From the NCBI RefSeq assembly GCF_023343835.1, contig NC_064444.1:8361219-8425218 (forward strand): a stretch of 64,000 nt of DNA, in the 5' to 3' direction. Numbering within the stretch: position 1 is the stretch's first letter; each line of letters starts with the position of its first letter. This DNA comes from Lagopus muta. Its lineage: Eukaryota > Chordata > Aves > Galliformes > Phasianidae. This document shows, piece by piece, positions 47,801-62,277 of this stretch. The notes beneath the pieces were generated by a model, which saw only the letters and a program-made list of their open reading frames with translations, searched no databases and was not told where the DNA came from. The translations under genes were made by a program, and so were the position numbers.

Positions 47801-50800
47801 ACACTACTTTAATTGTTGGAACTAAGTGTATTTTATACCTTAAACCGAAGGCTGGTTATATGATGAAGTGTTGCCTTCCCAGTGCCTGGCCAGCATAAAA
47901 AGCCAAGGAGCACAATATCAAGTAATTGTTACATGGGAGAAAACTTGTTTTTCGAAATGCAGTACCAGAAAAGTTCCTTTACGAAGAACTATTATTTAAC
48001 TTTTTTGTTTTGTTTTGTTTCCATGATGTACGTTCCCATCCTCACAAAAAAGAGGTGCTCAGGAGTAAAAAAATAAAATTTAAAAAAAAAAATCAGGCCT
48101 CATTTTCATGGGACTTTTTATGACACCATTGCCAGGAGCTCCTATTTTGCTCTTTGCTGAACTGGAACTGCCTGCATCCAAATACTGCTCCATGGCAAAA
48201 GCAGACACAACCACACTGACCTCAGCTGCAGGAACAGCTCAGGCTCCTGAACTGCTCTCAAAGGACACAACCCCAGGGACCAAAGAAAACCCACAGTGTG
48301 AATACACTTTAATTAATACAACTGTAAAATACATCAAATGAGTTCCCTCTGCTGTGTGAGAACTCTGGTAAGGCTGCAAAGAGTATGCAAGCAATAGGCA
48401 AATAACAGGATAAATATTGACAGAACACAGCCCTGATGCAGACCAGTTTCTTACAACCTAATGAAACAGGAACAGTGCGTAAGCTTCTAAGATAAATATA
48501 GTTTCATACTAAAAATGTCACATCCTCTCAAGTTTCACCACCCAGTCCTAAGGAATCTAAACAATACACTTCAGTCACTGTCATCCTGGTCAATTCTTTT
48601 GGAATTTAGAACAAAAGCTTGTTAATTCCTTACCTTAACAAATCACTTCAGCAGGACTCAACTGTTTATTTGCCCCCTACACATAAACAGGCTCTTTTGA
48701 TACATATATTGAGGGCTGAGGGACTCTTATACGAGCAATCAGTGTCTTACCTTTTAAGGGTAATATGGGTATTCCTTGAGGTACAGGTGATGCTCTCACA
48801 GGAACACACAGCAGCAGCAATGAAAAAAAAGCCATAGTTCTGAAATTCAATGAAGCAAATATACTGATCATCTCAACTGGAACATTTACACTATTCAGAA
48901 AGCCTTATCTGCCTTCTAAGGGGCCATCTGGGGGAGAAGTATGTCTACTTTTAAGATCAGACGAGCAAGAATGTGAGAAGCATCCCAATTTAGAATTAAA
49001 ACCCTCCTAATCTATTCCTCAGACTGTGCCTACCGTTATGGCAACAAAAACCATCCTTGAGCATCTAAAGCCAAAAGGTGCCTCCAAAGGAAAGGCTGGA
49101 TGCAGCAGTCCAGGTGTAAGTCAGCACATAACTGCCGCAGAAAGTGTAGTCTAATGTGTTACCTACCATGAGACAGTAGAACTGGAGCCTCTTGGATGTG
49201 ACCAGCTCAAAGTACAGGACTGGAGAACTGCTCAGTTTTGCCCCAGTTCCCTCACCTCCCATCTTCACACACAAGTACAGAAGCTGGAGATGTCCAGAAC
49301 GGCAGCACAGCGCTCCGGTACTGTCTGATTTAGGAGAAAGTACATTTTCCTTGGTCATTTTTCCCACTGTAGAAACACCTTGAACCATAAGTCACATATT
49401 AATTGCATTTAAATTGAGGGAAAACATGCTTTGTTATTTTGTAGAGTTATAAAAAAAAAATTATGGAAATAAACAGATCTATGGGGGTAGCTATAACTCT
49501 CTAAAACAGTTGTCTACACTGAGAAACCGGAACCAGAGACAGAGAAATCACAGAATAACTAACTCCTGTCTTTTTTGTCCATTAACAGTAGACATAATTT
49601 CTTTCAACTCAAAGAAGATTAGAAGTGCTGAGTTACTTTTGGTACCTGAGCATTTCAAATGACAACTGTCATGGCTGAAAGCTCAAAGCTCTGTTTGCTT
49701 GGCAAAGTTCCACTGCATTTTCAGAATTATGTTGTCAAGAGTTGTTTACAATCCAGAACGAATTACTGGCTCAGATAGGTGAAAATCTACCAAGATCTCT
49801 GGAGAGCCAAATGTACACACTGAAATAAATGGCATGACTTCAGATTTATTCCTCAGTGAACGAGAAAATTCATTTTGTGCAAAAAAATAATAAAAAAAAA
49901 AAAAGTAGGAAGCAAGATACACCATCATCAGCCCAGTAACACTTCAAAGCTGCTCAGCTGCCTAAGGCTCTGCCATTCCATGTGAATAATGAGTGTTTTC
50001 CTTTTACTCTAGGTGCTGTCATTTATCATCTTTATCTGCTATATTGCATCTTCAGCTTCTGCATTCATGATGGCACCACTCCTAGAATTTCTGCTGGCAC
50101 TGTTTCTTTTTTTTGCCTATGCCTCTAAACTTAATGAGAAGTTTAAAGGACTCTACTGGCCTTTGACAGTAAGTGAAATATGAACTATAACCACAGATTT
50201 AATTGTACAGTATAAGAAAAAGGACTATACTGAGTTCAGGCTGGCTGCTAGTAGTTTTACTCCTGATGAGAAGTTTGTCCCCTTTACCTTTCATTCAAAA
50301 GGTCCCAAAGCACTCTTTAAATTATGTTCTACAACATACTATAGCTTTCCAGGTATTGACACATAGCACTGCTTTGTTAGAGCACAGGATTTTTGCCTGG
50401 GCAAATGGTTTTCAGAAGCAGCCAACATCAGCCTGAGCCTTTCCATTGCTGAGGTCTCAATGATACTGCTCCTCTTACACATGGTGAAAGTGAGGCATGC
50501 ACTTGACTGCTTTTAAAACCTCAGGTACAAGCTGTTCAGATGCAGATATCCACATGCATTTAGATACTCACATGCTGACGGACAATTAATTGTGTTAAGT
50601 GGGGATGTCCTGCTACTCTTGCTGGCAGAGGTCGCTGGCTGCTCTTTAGGTCATTTTTGCATTTGCAGTTGCAGGTAATTACTGCTCAGTGACCACTGGA
50701 TGTCTCTGCTGCTTCAAAAATGCAATACAAAGAAAGCATTAATCTATCAGTACACATTCTTTGAAAGTAAATAAATCACTGATGTAGTCAGATTGGGCTC

Positions 50801-53583
50801 TCTCTTTGGTACAGCTTCACAAGAGTTTACCCTGGTGAGATTTGAATTAGTGCTCTCAATCAATAAAAATACCATTAGAAAGGCCTTTGGTGGATAAAAC
50901 AATAGTAGTGACTATGAAAGTTTGCCTGCTTTTCAGACAGTAATCTCAATTTCTTCATACAGAACTAAGAAAACAAGCACTTGTATGTTTGTTTATTATA
51001 TCCATTACCACAACATTCTCCAGCTGCAGAACAGAGGTAACTGACCTCGCTCCAACTCCAGACCAATCAAGTTTCTCGTAGATTTGTCTTCTGAGACAGT
51101 ACCTTACCTGTCCATCTGGCCTGAAAATGCAGACCTCATTGTGAACAGATCAAGATACCGTTCTTTTGGCTCACATGATTTACACAGCCCTACGAATCAC
51201 AGTTCTTCCTTTATTGAACCGTTCACAGATAAGGCTGCTCCAGCACATCACTACTTGTATTACAGGGCATGGCTCCTGCCCAGCAGAGCTGCACTCTCAG
51301 GAGCTGATGCCAAGATTTCAGTCATATTTCACATAGAAATATTTCCCAGATGAATAGTTCATTTACTAAAGGCTGTAGTCACGTTCCAGCATCAGGCAAG
51401 TCAGACAGCACCAAAGGCTTACAACTTCCCAAGTGATTCTCAGAGGATCGTGTGTGTCAGAATTATGCGACTGAGCTGATGCTCCCACACTGCTTATTTT
51501 ACAGGATTTCCTGCGCTGTGTCACTGCTGCTGTTATTTACTTTGCCATTTCAATCGCTGCTGTCTCAAAATACAGTGATGGAGCATCCAAAGCAGCCGGA
51601 GTAAGTAGATGTCAGCTTTCCTCTTAAATAGTTTAATGAACTGTGTAGGAACACGCATCAGAAACAAATTTTGACCCTACTGCAAGTAGTAAACACTTGA
51701 ATTAAAAAGTGAAGAATTTGCCTAAAAAGCAGGGAAGAAACAGTCAGTTATGTAGGAGAACAGGTTCTGAATCAACAAACAGCTGTTTTCATCCTAATAC
51801 TACTGCTCAAAGTTAATGGCATGACTTTGGGAAAACACTTATTCTGATTTGCAATTTCACTAGCTGTGCCAAAAAGATAAAGCTCAACTGTTCCTGCCCA
51901 AAAAACAAATGTAGCAGAACCAGCAATAATAATACATGTAACTGCTAAGGATGGTCCAAAATAAGTGATTTCACCTTTGTGCTTCAAATGCATAATTTTG
52001 CTTGGATAAACTGAAACAATAGCAGTCATCACTTTACCCTCTTGTATGTGGGCTGTCCAGGAGAAAGCCTTCGCTATTACTATCAGCATGTTCAGAAATA
52101 AGATACAGCTTCTGCAGTTGCAACTTGACTACAGGTATCAATAATTTATGCATCATAAAATTTGCATAAAGACATGACAAGCTAGGCAAGAACTACACCC
52201 AGTACTGTAAGCCACTGAACTTTACTGAGCAATCCCAAATCAGACACAATTTTAAAAGTAAGATCTTACTGTAATTTGTCACTCGGTTGATTTGTTTTGT
52301 CATTGATAGACATGTTGTTAAGGATCACATCAATTCTGCCATTTTAGGTGTTTGGATTTATAGCCACAATAGTGTATGCTATCGATTTCTACATAACATT
52401 CAATGACCTGGTTACTTTTCTCAAGCAAGGCAGTTCTGAGTCCCCTGAAAGGCGCAAGTCAGAAGGTAGGTAAAATCCTTTTGGTCATACAAGCATGAAA
52501 TGTGATTCTTCTCTATTTCACCCTTCGTTTGCCAGCAAGAGCACTCAAATAGCAAGAGTTCCTAATCTTGGCTACCATCATTTGGTACTAAGTTTTCAAC
52601 TAAATATTCAACTAAGCCAAATTATGAAGGTCCTTAGTATTAAACCAGAAGAACTGGAATTTTCACAATTTATTAAGATCCTAACAAACCAAGAATTTGA
52701 GATTTAGCTTCTCAGAGTTGTGTGCGACCTAACTTTGAAAACCTCCTAAATCCAATTATAGAAGTAATTGTGCAGCACAGATTTTTGTGAAAGATGACTT
52801 AAAGGAACAGATCATAGGAAACAGTGTTAAAGAGATTAAAAACCATTCAGTCCCACAATCTGAAATGGCCACAGAACAAGAACAAGATCAGGTGATTAGG
52901 GTATAAAATTAGACTAAAGTTAGAGTCTATTGGCCTGGAGATGGAGAGAGAAACTTTTGAACTTGCATACATGTAGTCAAGCAGCTGTGCTGGGGGTGAC
53001 AGTGAAGAACCCCTGCCCTGCAGCACTGCTCCTCCAGCATAAGCCACGTTCATACGGTGGCTCTCAATGACAGGGGACAGAATTCTCTTGCTTCTTGCAA
53101 GCTGAGTCTCACACTTGGGCAAGATGCATCTCTGTATGCCCACAGGGATTTCTTAATGCCCCAGAGCTTCTGGCTTTCAGATCTGTTTAACTGGCAGTGC
53201 GTAACCAAGACCTGCATCAAACAGCAATACTTCAGCACAGGAAGCATACTGTAAGCAGGCTTCCTCTCAGTGGTCACACTAACAGAAGTATCTTTGCAGC
53301 TTCTTTCATTTGAACTGTTGTCTATCTTGCTGTTGTGGCATTTTCGCCAACAAGTCCTCTGAAATGTCCTTTAAAGCTGTATTAGCAGGTTAGTCAGAAC
53401 TGGCACGTTGCAAACTCCTCCCCTAAATACACCACATCCTTCGAAGCAGGCACCCACAGAGGAGCAGCAGATCTCTCTCAGCAAGAGCTAAAGCTGCTCC
53501 AATTTCCAATTTGTTCTCATTATTGTGTTTTATTTGGTTTGTTTTAAATTTCAGATGAAGACTCCGATTCTGACTCAGACTGA
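44863..53583 (+). CDS. CMTM3: CMTM3, CKLF-like MARVEL transmembrane protein 3 (168 aa)
   Basis: Five exons: 44863-44970, 50013-50168, 51505-51600, 52348-52465 and 53555-53583. The first three junctions are phase 0, and the fourth splits an Asp codon. Human CMTM3 is 182 aa, and long blocks are nearly identical: FICYIASSASAFMMAPLLEF, DFLRCVTAAVIYFAIS, VSKYSDGASKAAGVFGF and the C-terminal acidic EDSDSDSD. There are four membrane segments (about 33-50, 55-77, 89-109 and 118-140) forming the MARVEL domain. The N-terminus is Pro/Glu-rich like human but lacks the Asp-Pro repeat. CMTM3 is a membrane-trafficking protein reported as a regulator of EGFR turnover and a candidate tumour suppressor in mammals. 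Intron 1 (5 kb) contains an unexplained ORF at 47388-47503. The ATG is in a strong Kozak context (gccATGg). Confidence 0.95.
44971..50012 (+). other. CMTM3: CMTM3 intron 1 (about 5 kb)
   Basis: A GT..AG intron. The first 150 bases continue the CpG island. Beyond that it is mostly AT-rich, with a pyrimidine-rich patch near 46.97-47.11 kb and two stretches with coding-like codon use, at 47388-47503 (plus) and 49167-49300 (minus), listed separately. Confidence 0.75.
47388..47503 (+). CDS. Candidate terminal coding exon or pseudogene fragment, function unknown
   Basis: A plus-strand acceptor-like site (pyrimidine-rich, then gcgcacag) is followed by a frame of 37 sense codons and a TAA (47501-47503). 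Nearly all codons end in G or C, although the surroundings are AT-rich. That is the codon signature of bird coding exons. The residues include IPWAAASRPRFYIRGTK and LVTRSTVEKYLN, a basic, Tyr/Arg-containing tail. I do not recognise the protein. No upstream exon was found with confidence between 45.0 and 47.4 kb, so this could be the last exon of a small nested gene, an alternative exon, or the remnant of a retrocopy. The reverse strand is also partly open, as expected for GC3-rich coding DNA. Confidence 0.35.
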
Positions 53584-54640
53584 AAAAACAAACACCAGCC
53601 GAGTGTGAAGGGAAGATAATCAAGCACTTTCCTCTCTGCTGACTGCACTGCCAATTGAAACATCTCTCTTACTTCAGCCTCAATATCCTCTTTCCACTTC
53701 ACTGTTTATGGAATCACCAAAGCATAGGGCAGTGATGTGGTGAAGGAGACCATTCCCAATACCATTAAACACTCTTTCAGAAATAAGGATACGTAATACA
53801 GAACTAAGGCTTCTACAGATTTCAACCTCCTAGAGGTCTGCATCCAAACAACCCTTTGTTGTTCAGCATGCAGCGTGCCAAGTAAATGGGAACACAGTAT
53901 TTTAAACTTATAGCAGAGCTTTTAACATGCTTTCTCAATTCCAAGTCTTTAACACTTACTTCTTGCTTTAATACTTCTTGCTGTGCCAAAGAGGCCCAGA
54001 ATGCCTCTATTTCACTTATATTTTTCTTGATTAACTAACAACATTTATCTCAAGTCTGAGCATTCCACTATCTCAACCACATCAAGGCATGGATTATAGT
54101 TGGTTTCAGTACATCAGTATCTGCTGCCTAAATGTCGATAACAAGTGACAACTGGAAATGAGCAGCAAGCATAAATCTCGAAGTGTAACGGTGCCTCATC
54201 AGACATTATCACTTTTTAAGCTGCCTGGATGGGGTCACGTTCTCATTTTCTGCAGTTTCACCTCAGATATGTGGTAGCACAGAAGTGGAATCTTACCAGC
54301 CCCTTCCTACTGTTCTTGTGGAAGCCCTTGTACATGTGCGTTTGCACATACAGGTAAGGAAGGCTTCCCAAAACCACCCAGCTACACCATGTGCCTATGA
54401 GAGCTTGCACATGTTTGCGTGCAAGGTATCATTGTCTGATCTCATGCTCTATCTTGCCAACATTGGTCTTCCAATGAGAAACAGCGCTGTAGTTGCTCTA
54501 CTGGGTCCACAAAACAGATGATTGTACCGGGAAAACTCAGGATACCTGGACTTCCAGAGGGCAACTTCCTTCCCACTGTGAAGAGGTAAAAAAGCCAACC
54601 TCCAAAATAAAGAATGTCTGCACAAAATCCATGTCCTCAG
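53584..54640 (+). other. CMTM3: Probable CMTM3 3' UTR
   Basis: Non-coding sequence after the CMTM3 stop. The first AATAAA is at 54606-54611 and another is at 55117-55122. Which one is used cannot be told from sequence alone. Confidence 0.5.
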
Positions 54641-57600
54641 CCCTCACCCTCGCCTCACAAGGACAAGATTTACTTTAATATTTTTGGGAAAAACCTGAAT
54701 TTACAAGAACATGTTTTCATGGGTAGCACAACTTAACTTGCAAATTGTGTGCCAACACGTAAGCATGTATCACTTGGAAACAGCATGGCATGCTTCTCAT
54801 ATATGGCATCAGGTATGTTTCAAAGAAACCTGTATACATTAAAATAATTAATACAGCAGAACATGTTGCTTAAAAAAAAATAATTAAAGTGAGAGCAGAT
54901 GGTACTAACAATAAATGAAAATAGAGCTAAAACAGCAAAAGCAGATTTCATTTGGAACAAAATGACTGCTTGGGTTCCAATTCCCTGCTGGCAGCTGGCT
55001 GCTAACAGGCAAAAGCACGGTACCTGACAGTGAGCTGGTGCTTGGGAAGGTGCTGGCCAGATTTGGAGATGTCTACCAGGCAGCTTCTACAACTCCTGTT
55101 CTCACACCACTGAGGGAATAAAAGCAAACCAGATGTTTGCTTCCAGATGTGATAAATAATCTTTGCTTTTCTGAAAAGAGCTCATTGGACCTTTTCTTAT
55201 TTGAAATCCTCTCTTTCCTCTCTGTTGTCATGTTTTACTGACACTCACTGTGACATCAGGAGATCTGGGCTTTTTATATTCAATTTATTTGTATTTTTAT
55301 ATTATTTTTTTAAGTGTACTGCATGCCACAGCCAGAAACTAGTACATGGTTAATATTTAGAAACCATGCTGGATTAAATCTCTTTAATAGAAACACTGGG
55401 TGTCTTTACTTAAATATCTCATCCTTGCCTCTGAACAGTGGGAATAACACTATTTCAGGCAACTCTGACACAAAGGACACTGTATTCTGGAGATGCAGAG
55501 GACAGCACTGGCAGCCAATCACACATGGTTACATATTTTGCAAGGAGAATCTTCATCCTTACTTAAGCAAATAATAATAAATAACCAAGCATTTGTTTTA
55601 GCATATGTAGTAGGCATCAGATATATAGTGACCTCATTTGGCAGATAACAACACTGTAAAATAAGATTCCCCTTTGGATTTACCCTTTAAAGACACACAG
55701 TCAGTATAAATGCTTGTTAAATTTACCCATCAGAATAGTCAAAATCAACAGGAAAAAGCAATCTTGCTCACAACAAACAGAAGTTGCTTCAGGACTTCAT
55801 TAGGCATGTGCTGAATTGCCTGTTCAGACAATGCAAGCACTTGATGATTTCATTTATTTCTAAGCAGTTAGCTCCCAGGGTCGAGTGGTTGCTTGATTCC
55901 AGCCTTTTAAATAAAAAGATCTATTCCCACGATTGAAATAAAATGCATTTGGGTATTTTATGAACAGCATTTCAGAAAAGGAAATCCAATTTAAAATAAT
56001 TCCTTTAAAGCCAATACTTTAAAGTCCGGTGCGTGGCAGAAGCAGTCTGCCTGGTTTTTGTTTGGCTTGTTTTCTGCACTGTGAAGATCAAAAGGAGTGG
56101 GAGCACTGTTTTCTCCACACTCTTGCCAAATGTTACGCCTATGGTGTGCAGTCTTACTTGTTTTTGGTGTGCCAGCAGTATCATAACCAAACGTGTCTCT
56201 TCAGTGACAACACTCATCCCAAACAGGAGCTGTTCAAAAAGCGTACAGGTTGATGTATGCCTTCATTACAACTAGAACACAACAATCTGCATTTTGACTT
56301 TCTGTGCATGCTGAACAGCGCTCAGCAATAGCGAAACCTGGGAATTCAGAAGACCTTTCCCAGCACCCTTTCAATTCAGGCTCTGCTGTCCTTTGCACAC
56401 GCTGTACATTACTCCACCTCAGGCTGCTTTTCACCTGTGTTATTCAAAGTCCTGAAAGCCTTACATTTCCAATTAACAAAATAATTTCCAAGGTACTACT
56501 AAGCGATCCATCTCAGCCCACGTGGTATTTGAGAAGCATGCTTTCACCAGCCTGGTGTGCTTAAAAAGCAGATGACTATTTAATGCTTGGCATAGCAAGC
56601 AGATGTTTTTAATTCATTACGCTTTTGTTCACCGTACAATTTTCTAAGCCTATATTTTACAGCTGCATCTTCCCCTGCTAGGAAAACAGTGGTCTGCATC
56701 AGGAAGTGAGTATGTACTTGCAGCCAGATACTGGTAATGCATATTCTTGATACCTACGCTTCTATAATGTGTAAAACAAGGCAATACGTATTGCTCGTAG
56801 GCTCAGATAAACCTTCTAAAGTTAGCTTGTAATTTTGACTTTGGAGAGATTAAAAAAGTGACTTCAACAATCAGGACACAAACTGCCCCCTAAAAGCAAA
56901 GACAAGGCACGTACCATCTTATATTTTTACATATGATTCACCTAGCAGCCTTGGAACTCTTTCTGAGCTTATGTTAAGGAAGCACAAGAAATTTACATAA
57001 GTACTGAGAATATGAGTCTTCTTACAAGGTATCTGGGACTCCTTTTTATCAGGAGTACTGGTTTAAAAGTCAGGATGCAAACACATCTTGCTTTTTCTAA
57101 ATAAATAGAACTGTTTAGAAAAATAAAGCACACTCACCTCCACTGCAGCACCTTTACTGGAAGATGTCACAGTACTCCGAATGCTGTGCAAAACTTAGAA
57201 GATAAAACAAAAAGATTACATACACTCAGAAAACTTGCTTTTTCCACCTATTACCTTGAAAAAGAGAACAGTGATACCAGCATTCATTCTGAATCAGGCA
57301 ATACTTGTGCTTTTATGTATTTTGGATGTTGCCCATCACATTTCATTAGCCCAATCCACGACATTCATTAAATAAGAAATCAATCACAGTCTTCCCAGGA
57401 GAATAAAGTCATTCTTCAGTGTTTAAAAGACAGACAAAGTAAACATGATTTGTTCCACAGCTGATAAAGCTTCTCTGAACCACGGAACACCATGCCAGCA
57501 GCAACATGCCACTACATCCAGCACTAACCATTTGGTTACTTGAACAGCATCAGTTACATTAAGGTCTGATCTCTAGCAAGTACAACAGATGTAATACCAC

Positions 57601-60297
57601 AACTTGTTAAGACTACCACTGCTGAGCACCTACCCGAGCAAAATGAACCAGTCTATCTTGGTGAAGAGATGCACAAGCACATGTCCGTCCATACTGAATC
57701 CTTCCACAAAAGCTCATTGACACACCCCAACTAATGTCACCAACCTCCCCCCCACTTGCTATCCTCCTTTGCAGACCTTCAAGCATGCAATCCACATTCC
57801 CACAACACTCACTCAGCCATCTGTGCACCAAAGCCATCTGAACACCCAAAATACTGGTCGCATCAAGGTAAGATACGTGACCTTTAGCCCAGGAGATGGC
57901 AGAGCACTACCACTCACTGCACATTTTGGTCCTCAAATCCCTTCTCAGTCCAGAGCACGATGCTGCAAACCCAAAATACAGTGTTTTGTTGTTCCAGTGT
58001 GCCACAGAAACCTCCAGAGTCATAGAAACCTCAGGCAGAAGTCTTTTGTTCAGCTGTTTTGTTGTGTTTTTGTTCTTTTTTTTAACTCTATGACATTGTC
58101 TTGCACAGAAAATGCATTTAGCAACTGCACTTGCTGCATAATCAACTAATCAACCATAACACTGAACTTATATATTGCCTTTACAGATGAAGACAATCTT
58201 TAATACTTTAATACGTCCATTTATTAAACAGGAAATCCTTCACAAATGATTTCATACCATATTGATCAAAGTAAGTGTTAGAAAACTACAATTTTCCCTA
58301 CATACAAAAATACAGACTTTAAACACTATGAAGAGATAATCAGAAGAGTACCATGAAAATCCACAGAGCTCAAATCGTCAAATATCAGAAGGAAAATCGA
58401 CAAAGACATCTAAATTAAAAATTTACAAAAAGTAACGTGCCCATATACAAAAGACTGGAAAAGTAAAATGACATTTTAAACTGATAAATACACCGTTTAA
58501 ATTACACTAGAATTGTATAGATTTTTAAAATAAGGACTGCTGTATTCCAAGATCATTCTTCAACGTGTGTTTTTGTTCAGCTTCAAACCAACAGAAAACA
58601 AGGGCACAACATATTGAAAACCCATTATTGGTATAAAAAAACAAGTTAGGGGTTGTGTTTTCTCGTACAGTTGCCTTCGAAATTGTTCGCACGTTAACAG
58701 CATGACATTCACAAACAGAGCTGGAAGATGCTATCCTTACACATGTGAGCTACTGCTGTTAACAGTGACAAGACAGTGATCACAGCCAGTTGGTACTTCT
58801 ACAGACAGCACTGAGTTTATCAGCTGGTCTGCGTGCAATCTAATTCAAAACACTAAAAATACTTACCAAATACCGTGAGATTGCTTCAAGGCTGTACATG
58901 GGCTCTATACTAACATTAGTTAGCTTGTGAGATTCTTCAAATCCTTGAATCAGAACATGCTTTTGGTGATAAATGGATGCCTTATCTTGCAGACTCCTAA
59001 GTCAATGGGGAACTTTGCCTGAGTAAGGACAACAGAGCCAGTTTCTGCATTTGCAGCAGCATATACAGAACACTTAAGAGATTTTCCTTGGCAATATATT
59101 ACAATTTTTTGTACTTCAAAAGTGAAACACCAAGGGTATTACATAGCAGAAGCATACCCATAAGTCAGAAGAAAAACTGTACCCCCTTTGCTCAGCCCCG
59201 AGATGCAACTCTAACCCACTGCCTTTGACTGACATTTCTGAGCTGTTCACAACTACAAACCTGTCAGTATAGGAACTATACCCGAGGGACAAGTCTTACA
59301 TCCAGGCCCAGATGTTCCTTCCTCAGACACCATTAAGTATACATATAGCTACTGTTAGGAATGTTTAGATTGCATCTACTGTGTTTCTCTAGGGGAGCCC
59401 AAATTAGCACCAAGGATACAGAGATCCCACACTGAGCGCTTCTTTATACACATGTCAAGGAAACAGAGCTGAAATACCTTCACTTCAGCAATGTGCTTCA
59501 ACTTCATCTTTCAGGTAGCACTTGAAGGCAGAGCAAAAAAATGAGACCATCTTCTGATTCACATTCTGAGAAGAAATTTGCTACACAGTACACAGAGGTA
59601 AGACAACAACCAGTAGCAATAAACTGTTTTAGCAGAAACAAAGCACAACAAAACCAGAGATATAATAGGGACTCACATTACAAAAATAGTGTTTACTGGT
59701 TTAATAAATTTACATCTCAGTTGCTGTGGATGACAGGTGTTATACCACACATGGAAGGCACCCTAGGTGAAGCAGTATTTCGGTATTTGTTTACAATTCT
59801 GTGAAAAGACGTACAAAGTGTCAACTTTCAAATCATAACTGAGCAAATAAATTGCAGATTGAGAAATAAATACATAGTTTACTATTTTAGTGTGGGTTCC
59901 CGAACCCTTACAAACTTCAACATATACAAATAGTTTCAAAATGACAGTAACACAGAAGCCTAGACAGATAAAATGATTAGCTAAGTCATTCGTTATGCCA
60001 AAACTGTTATATCTTAAGTACAGACATCATTTAAAATGCAATTAATTGGCCACAATATATAAGTCACAATATCTTCTTACTCTAGAACTGTGACATGAGT
60101 TAAAGCTGGATGAACTGTAGTGCTAAGATACACCCTCCCTCTGCAATAATCCAACAAGGAGAAACTGGTAAACATTTGAGATAAAAGAATAAACAGTAGA
60201 AAATGAAGGTAGCAACTGTTGTAATAAAAGGGTGCTAGCTAGAACCACTTCAACCTGTAGACATCTGGATAAATGTAACATTGCTAGAAGTACTTTG

Positions 60298-60329
60298 ATC
60301 CTTTGGGATTAAAATCCTTTGGGATTAAA
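60298..60329. repeat. Perfect 16-bp tandem duplication
   Basis: The unit atcctttgggattaaa occurs twice back to back without mismatch. It is isolated, with no further copies nearby, and looks like a recent replication-slippage or microhomology duplication. Confidence 0.9.
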
Positions 60330-62240
60330 AGGTTACCAAAAGTGATAAATCAGCCTGGTTAACAGAAGGTATTTTCTTTCAAACACGTGAAGTTTTTAAC
60401 TAAATATGTCTATTGAGACATGTGTCCAAAGCAAAACAAACACAATACCCTGAAACTTCCCATATTCTAGACAATAGTCCTTGACAGTCAGAAAAGGCAG
60501 ACAGTCGTATTTCATGCTGTTACTCACATCCAGATGTTAGTAAAATAGCTGCAGGGACCAGCCCCAGTGAAAGACAAGGAAAAACAGACACTCTCTGAGT
60601 AAGGTCTGGCTATTGCTTTTTGAAATGCTCTGATGTCCTCCTTCGGAATTTATGAAGATAGCTTCTATATCCTTCCATATAGGCTAACTGGCTTTTTAGA
60701 ACTTCTACCCATGAAGACCACAGCATACAGATAAAACCTCAATAGTAAACTCAAAGCTCTGTTATAAATATGTCAATCAAGGTAACTATGTATATTGTAT
60801 ATAAAATTAAATATCTTCTGTTTGCCAAGCATAATTTAAAAAGGAATATCTGTGGCTAGTTATAAAAAAAAATATTTATTAACCCACAGAGATTAAAAGG
60901 CAATTTCACCAAGTCATCCATCCAGCACGCTTTTGAAAGAGGTGTACTGGGACTCTGGATAGGGAACTTCACCTCACCACATTCTCGTGATAAACAGACA
61001 ACCTTTACTTCTGGGCATACATAAGAACAATTCTTAAAGCTGAATATTCCCAAAAGAAAATTGGATTGTGTTGTATATTCTAAATTAAAGGCTTCTATAA
61101 ATCACAGTGTAAGCAGATTTTAAGACAGATTATTTATGGAATACAAATGGCTAAACTATGGGCAGATTTTAAAAATACAATGCAAAAATAAGACCAAAAC
61201 AACAAAGGAACCTGCTCAGGCAGGGCAGTACTCCTCTGGCTCTATCAAATACCAATTTAAGTAAGTGGCTAAAATGGAAAATATCAGAAAAAACTCAGAG
61301 ATTTCCTGAATACCTGTGTGAATTCATTTTTAATCAACTCCTTCTATTAAAATAAAGCTAGAATTTTTTTTCCAAAAAAGGCAAAAAGCAGAACATTCTG
61401 CTGGGTTTTGTACCCATTTCAGATTCATAGAAAACGATTACTTTCATTGCCATTAAGATTAAAATACATATCTGTACCTACACGTCCTTTTGATCTTTGT
61501 TAGTTAAAAGGCCCCCCAAACAAACCATAGTATTTTATCTTACAAACGACAAAATCAAAGTCCCAGGTTCAGGAATGCTACACAACAGCTTTACTTGTCT
61601 CAGTGGGACTAGGCAGAAATCCCAGCCTGAAAGAATGCCTTCCTCCAGGTACAGAGTCCTCCTGATGAAAGCTCCTGGAGGTCCTGCAGGCCACTGTGAA
61701 CCAAGTGCTACACTTCAGCTGAGTAGAAGTCATTAGATAATCACATTATTTGCCAACATACCTCAAGCTTTAAGGCACGCCATTAACAATGTTGGTGTCA
61801 AATCTCTCCTACCATTTTGTATGGCCAGCATGGCCCTGCAATTAGGGAGATAAGAACACTTCTAAGCCTACTTTTTTTTTTTTTTTAAACCAAGTCCAAA
61901 TGTCTCCATCTCCACTAAGATGTGAGGGAGATATTTTTCCTTCTGCAGTAGGGGATTATTCAAGTTCACACATCATTTTCAAAATGCCAGGTTACTGAAC
62001 ATCAAGTCTGGTTGTCTCTCTTCTTCTGACCCTTTACCACATCTCAAATTCATAGTTGTGCCTAATTTTTCATCTATCCTAACTCAGGATGTTTGGCTCC
62101 AGAGCTTTCAGCACAAGGCTGTACTGATTTTCACGTACAAAACTGTTCAGAATCTCATCAAAGGAGGAGAGAGCACATTATTTTCTACCCAGTTTGAAAT
62201 GCTACTAAGATGGAGAGGTTTATGCCCCACAAACACAGTC

Positions 62241-62277
62241 AAAAAAAAAAAAAAAAAAGAAAAAGAAAAAAGAAAAA
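62241..62277. repeat. A18 followed by (GAAAA)n-type tract
   Basis: A run of 18 A is followed by several G-interrupted A5 units. No retroposon body is recognised upstream, so it is listed as simple repeat only. Confidence 0.9.

Noticed and set aside
57769-58149. 126-codon plus-strand frame
   Set aside because: Low-complexity composition, no domain, AT-rich third positions and a run of Phe/Val encoded by a T-rich patch. Probably a chance frame.
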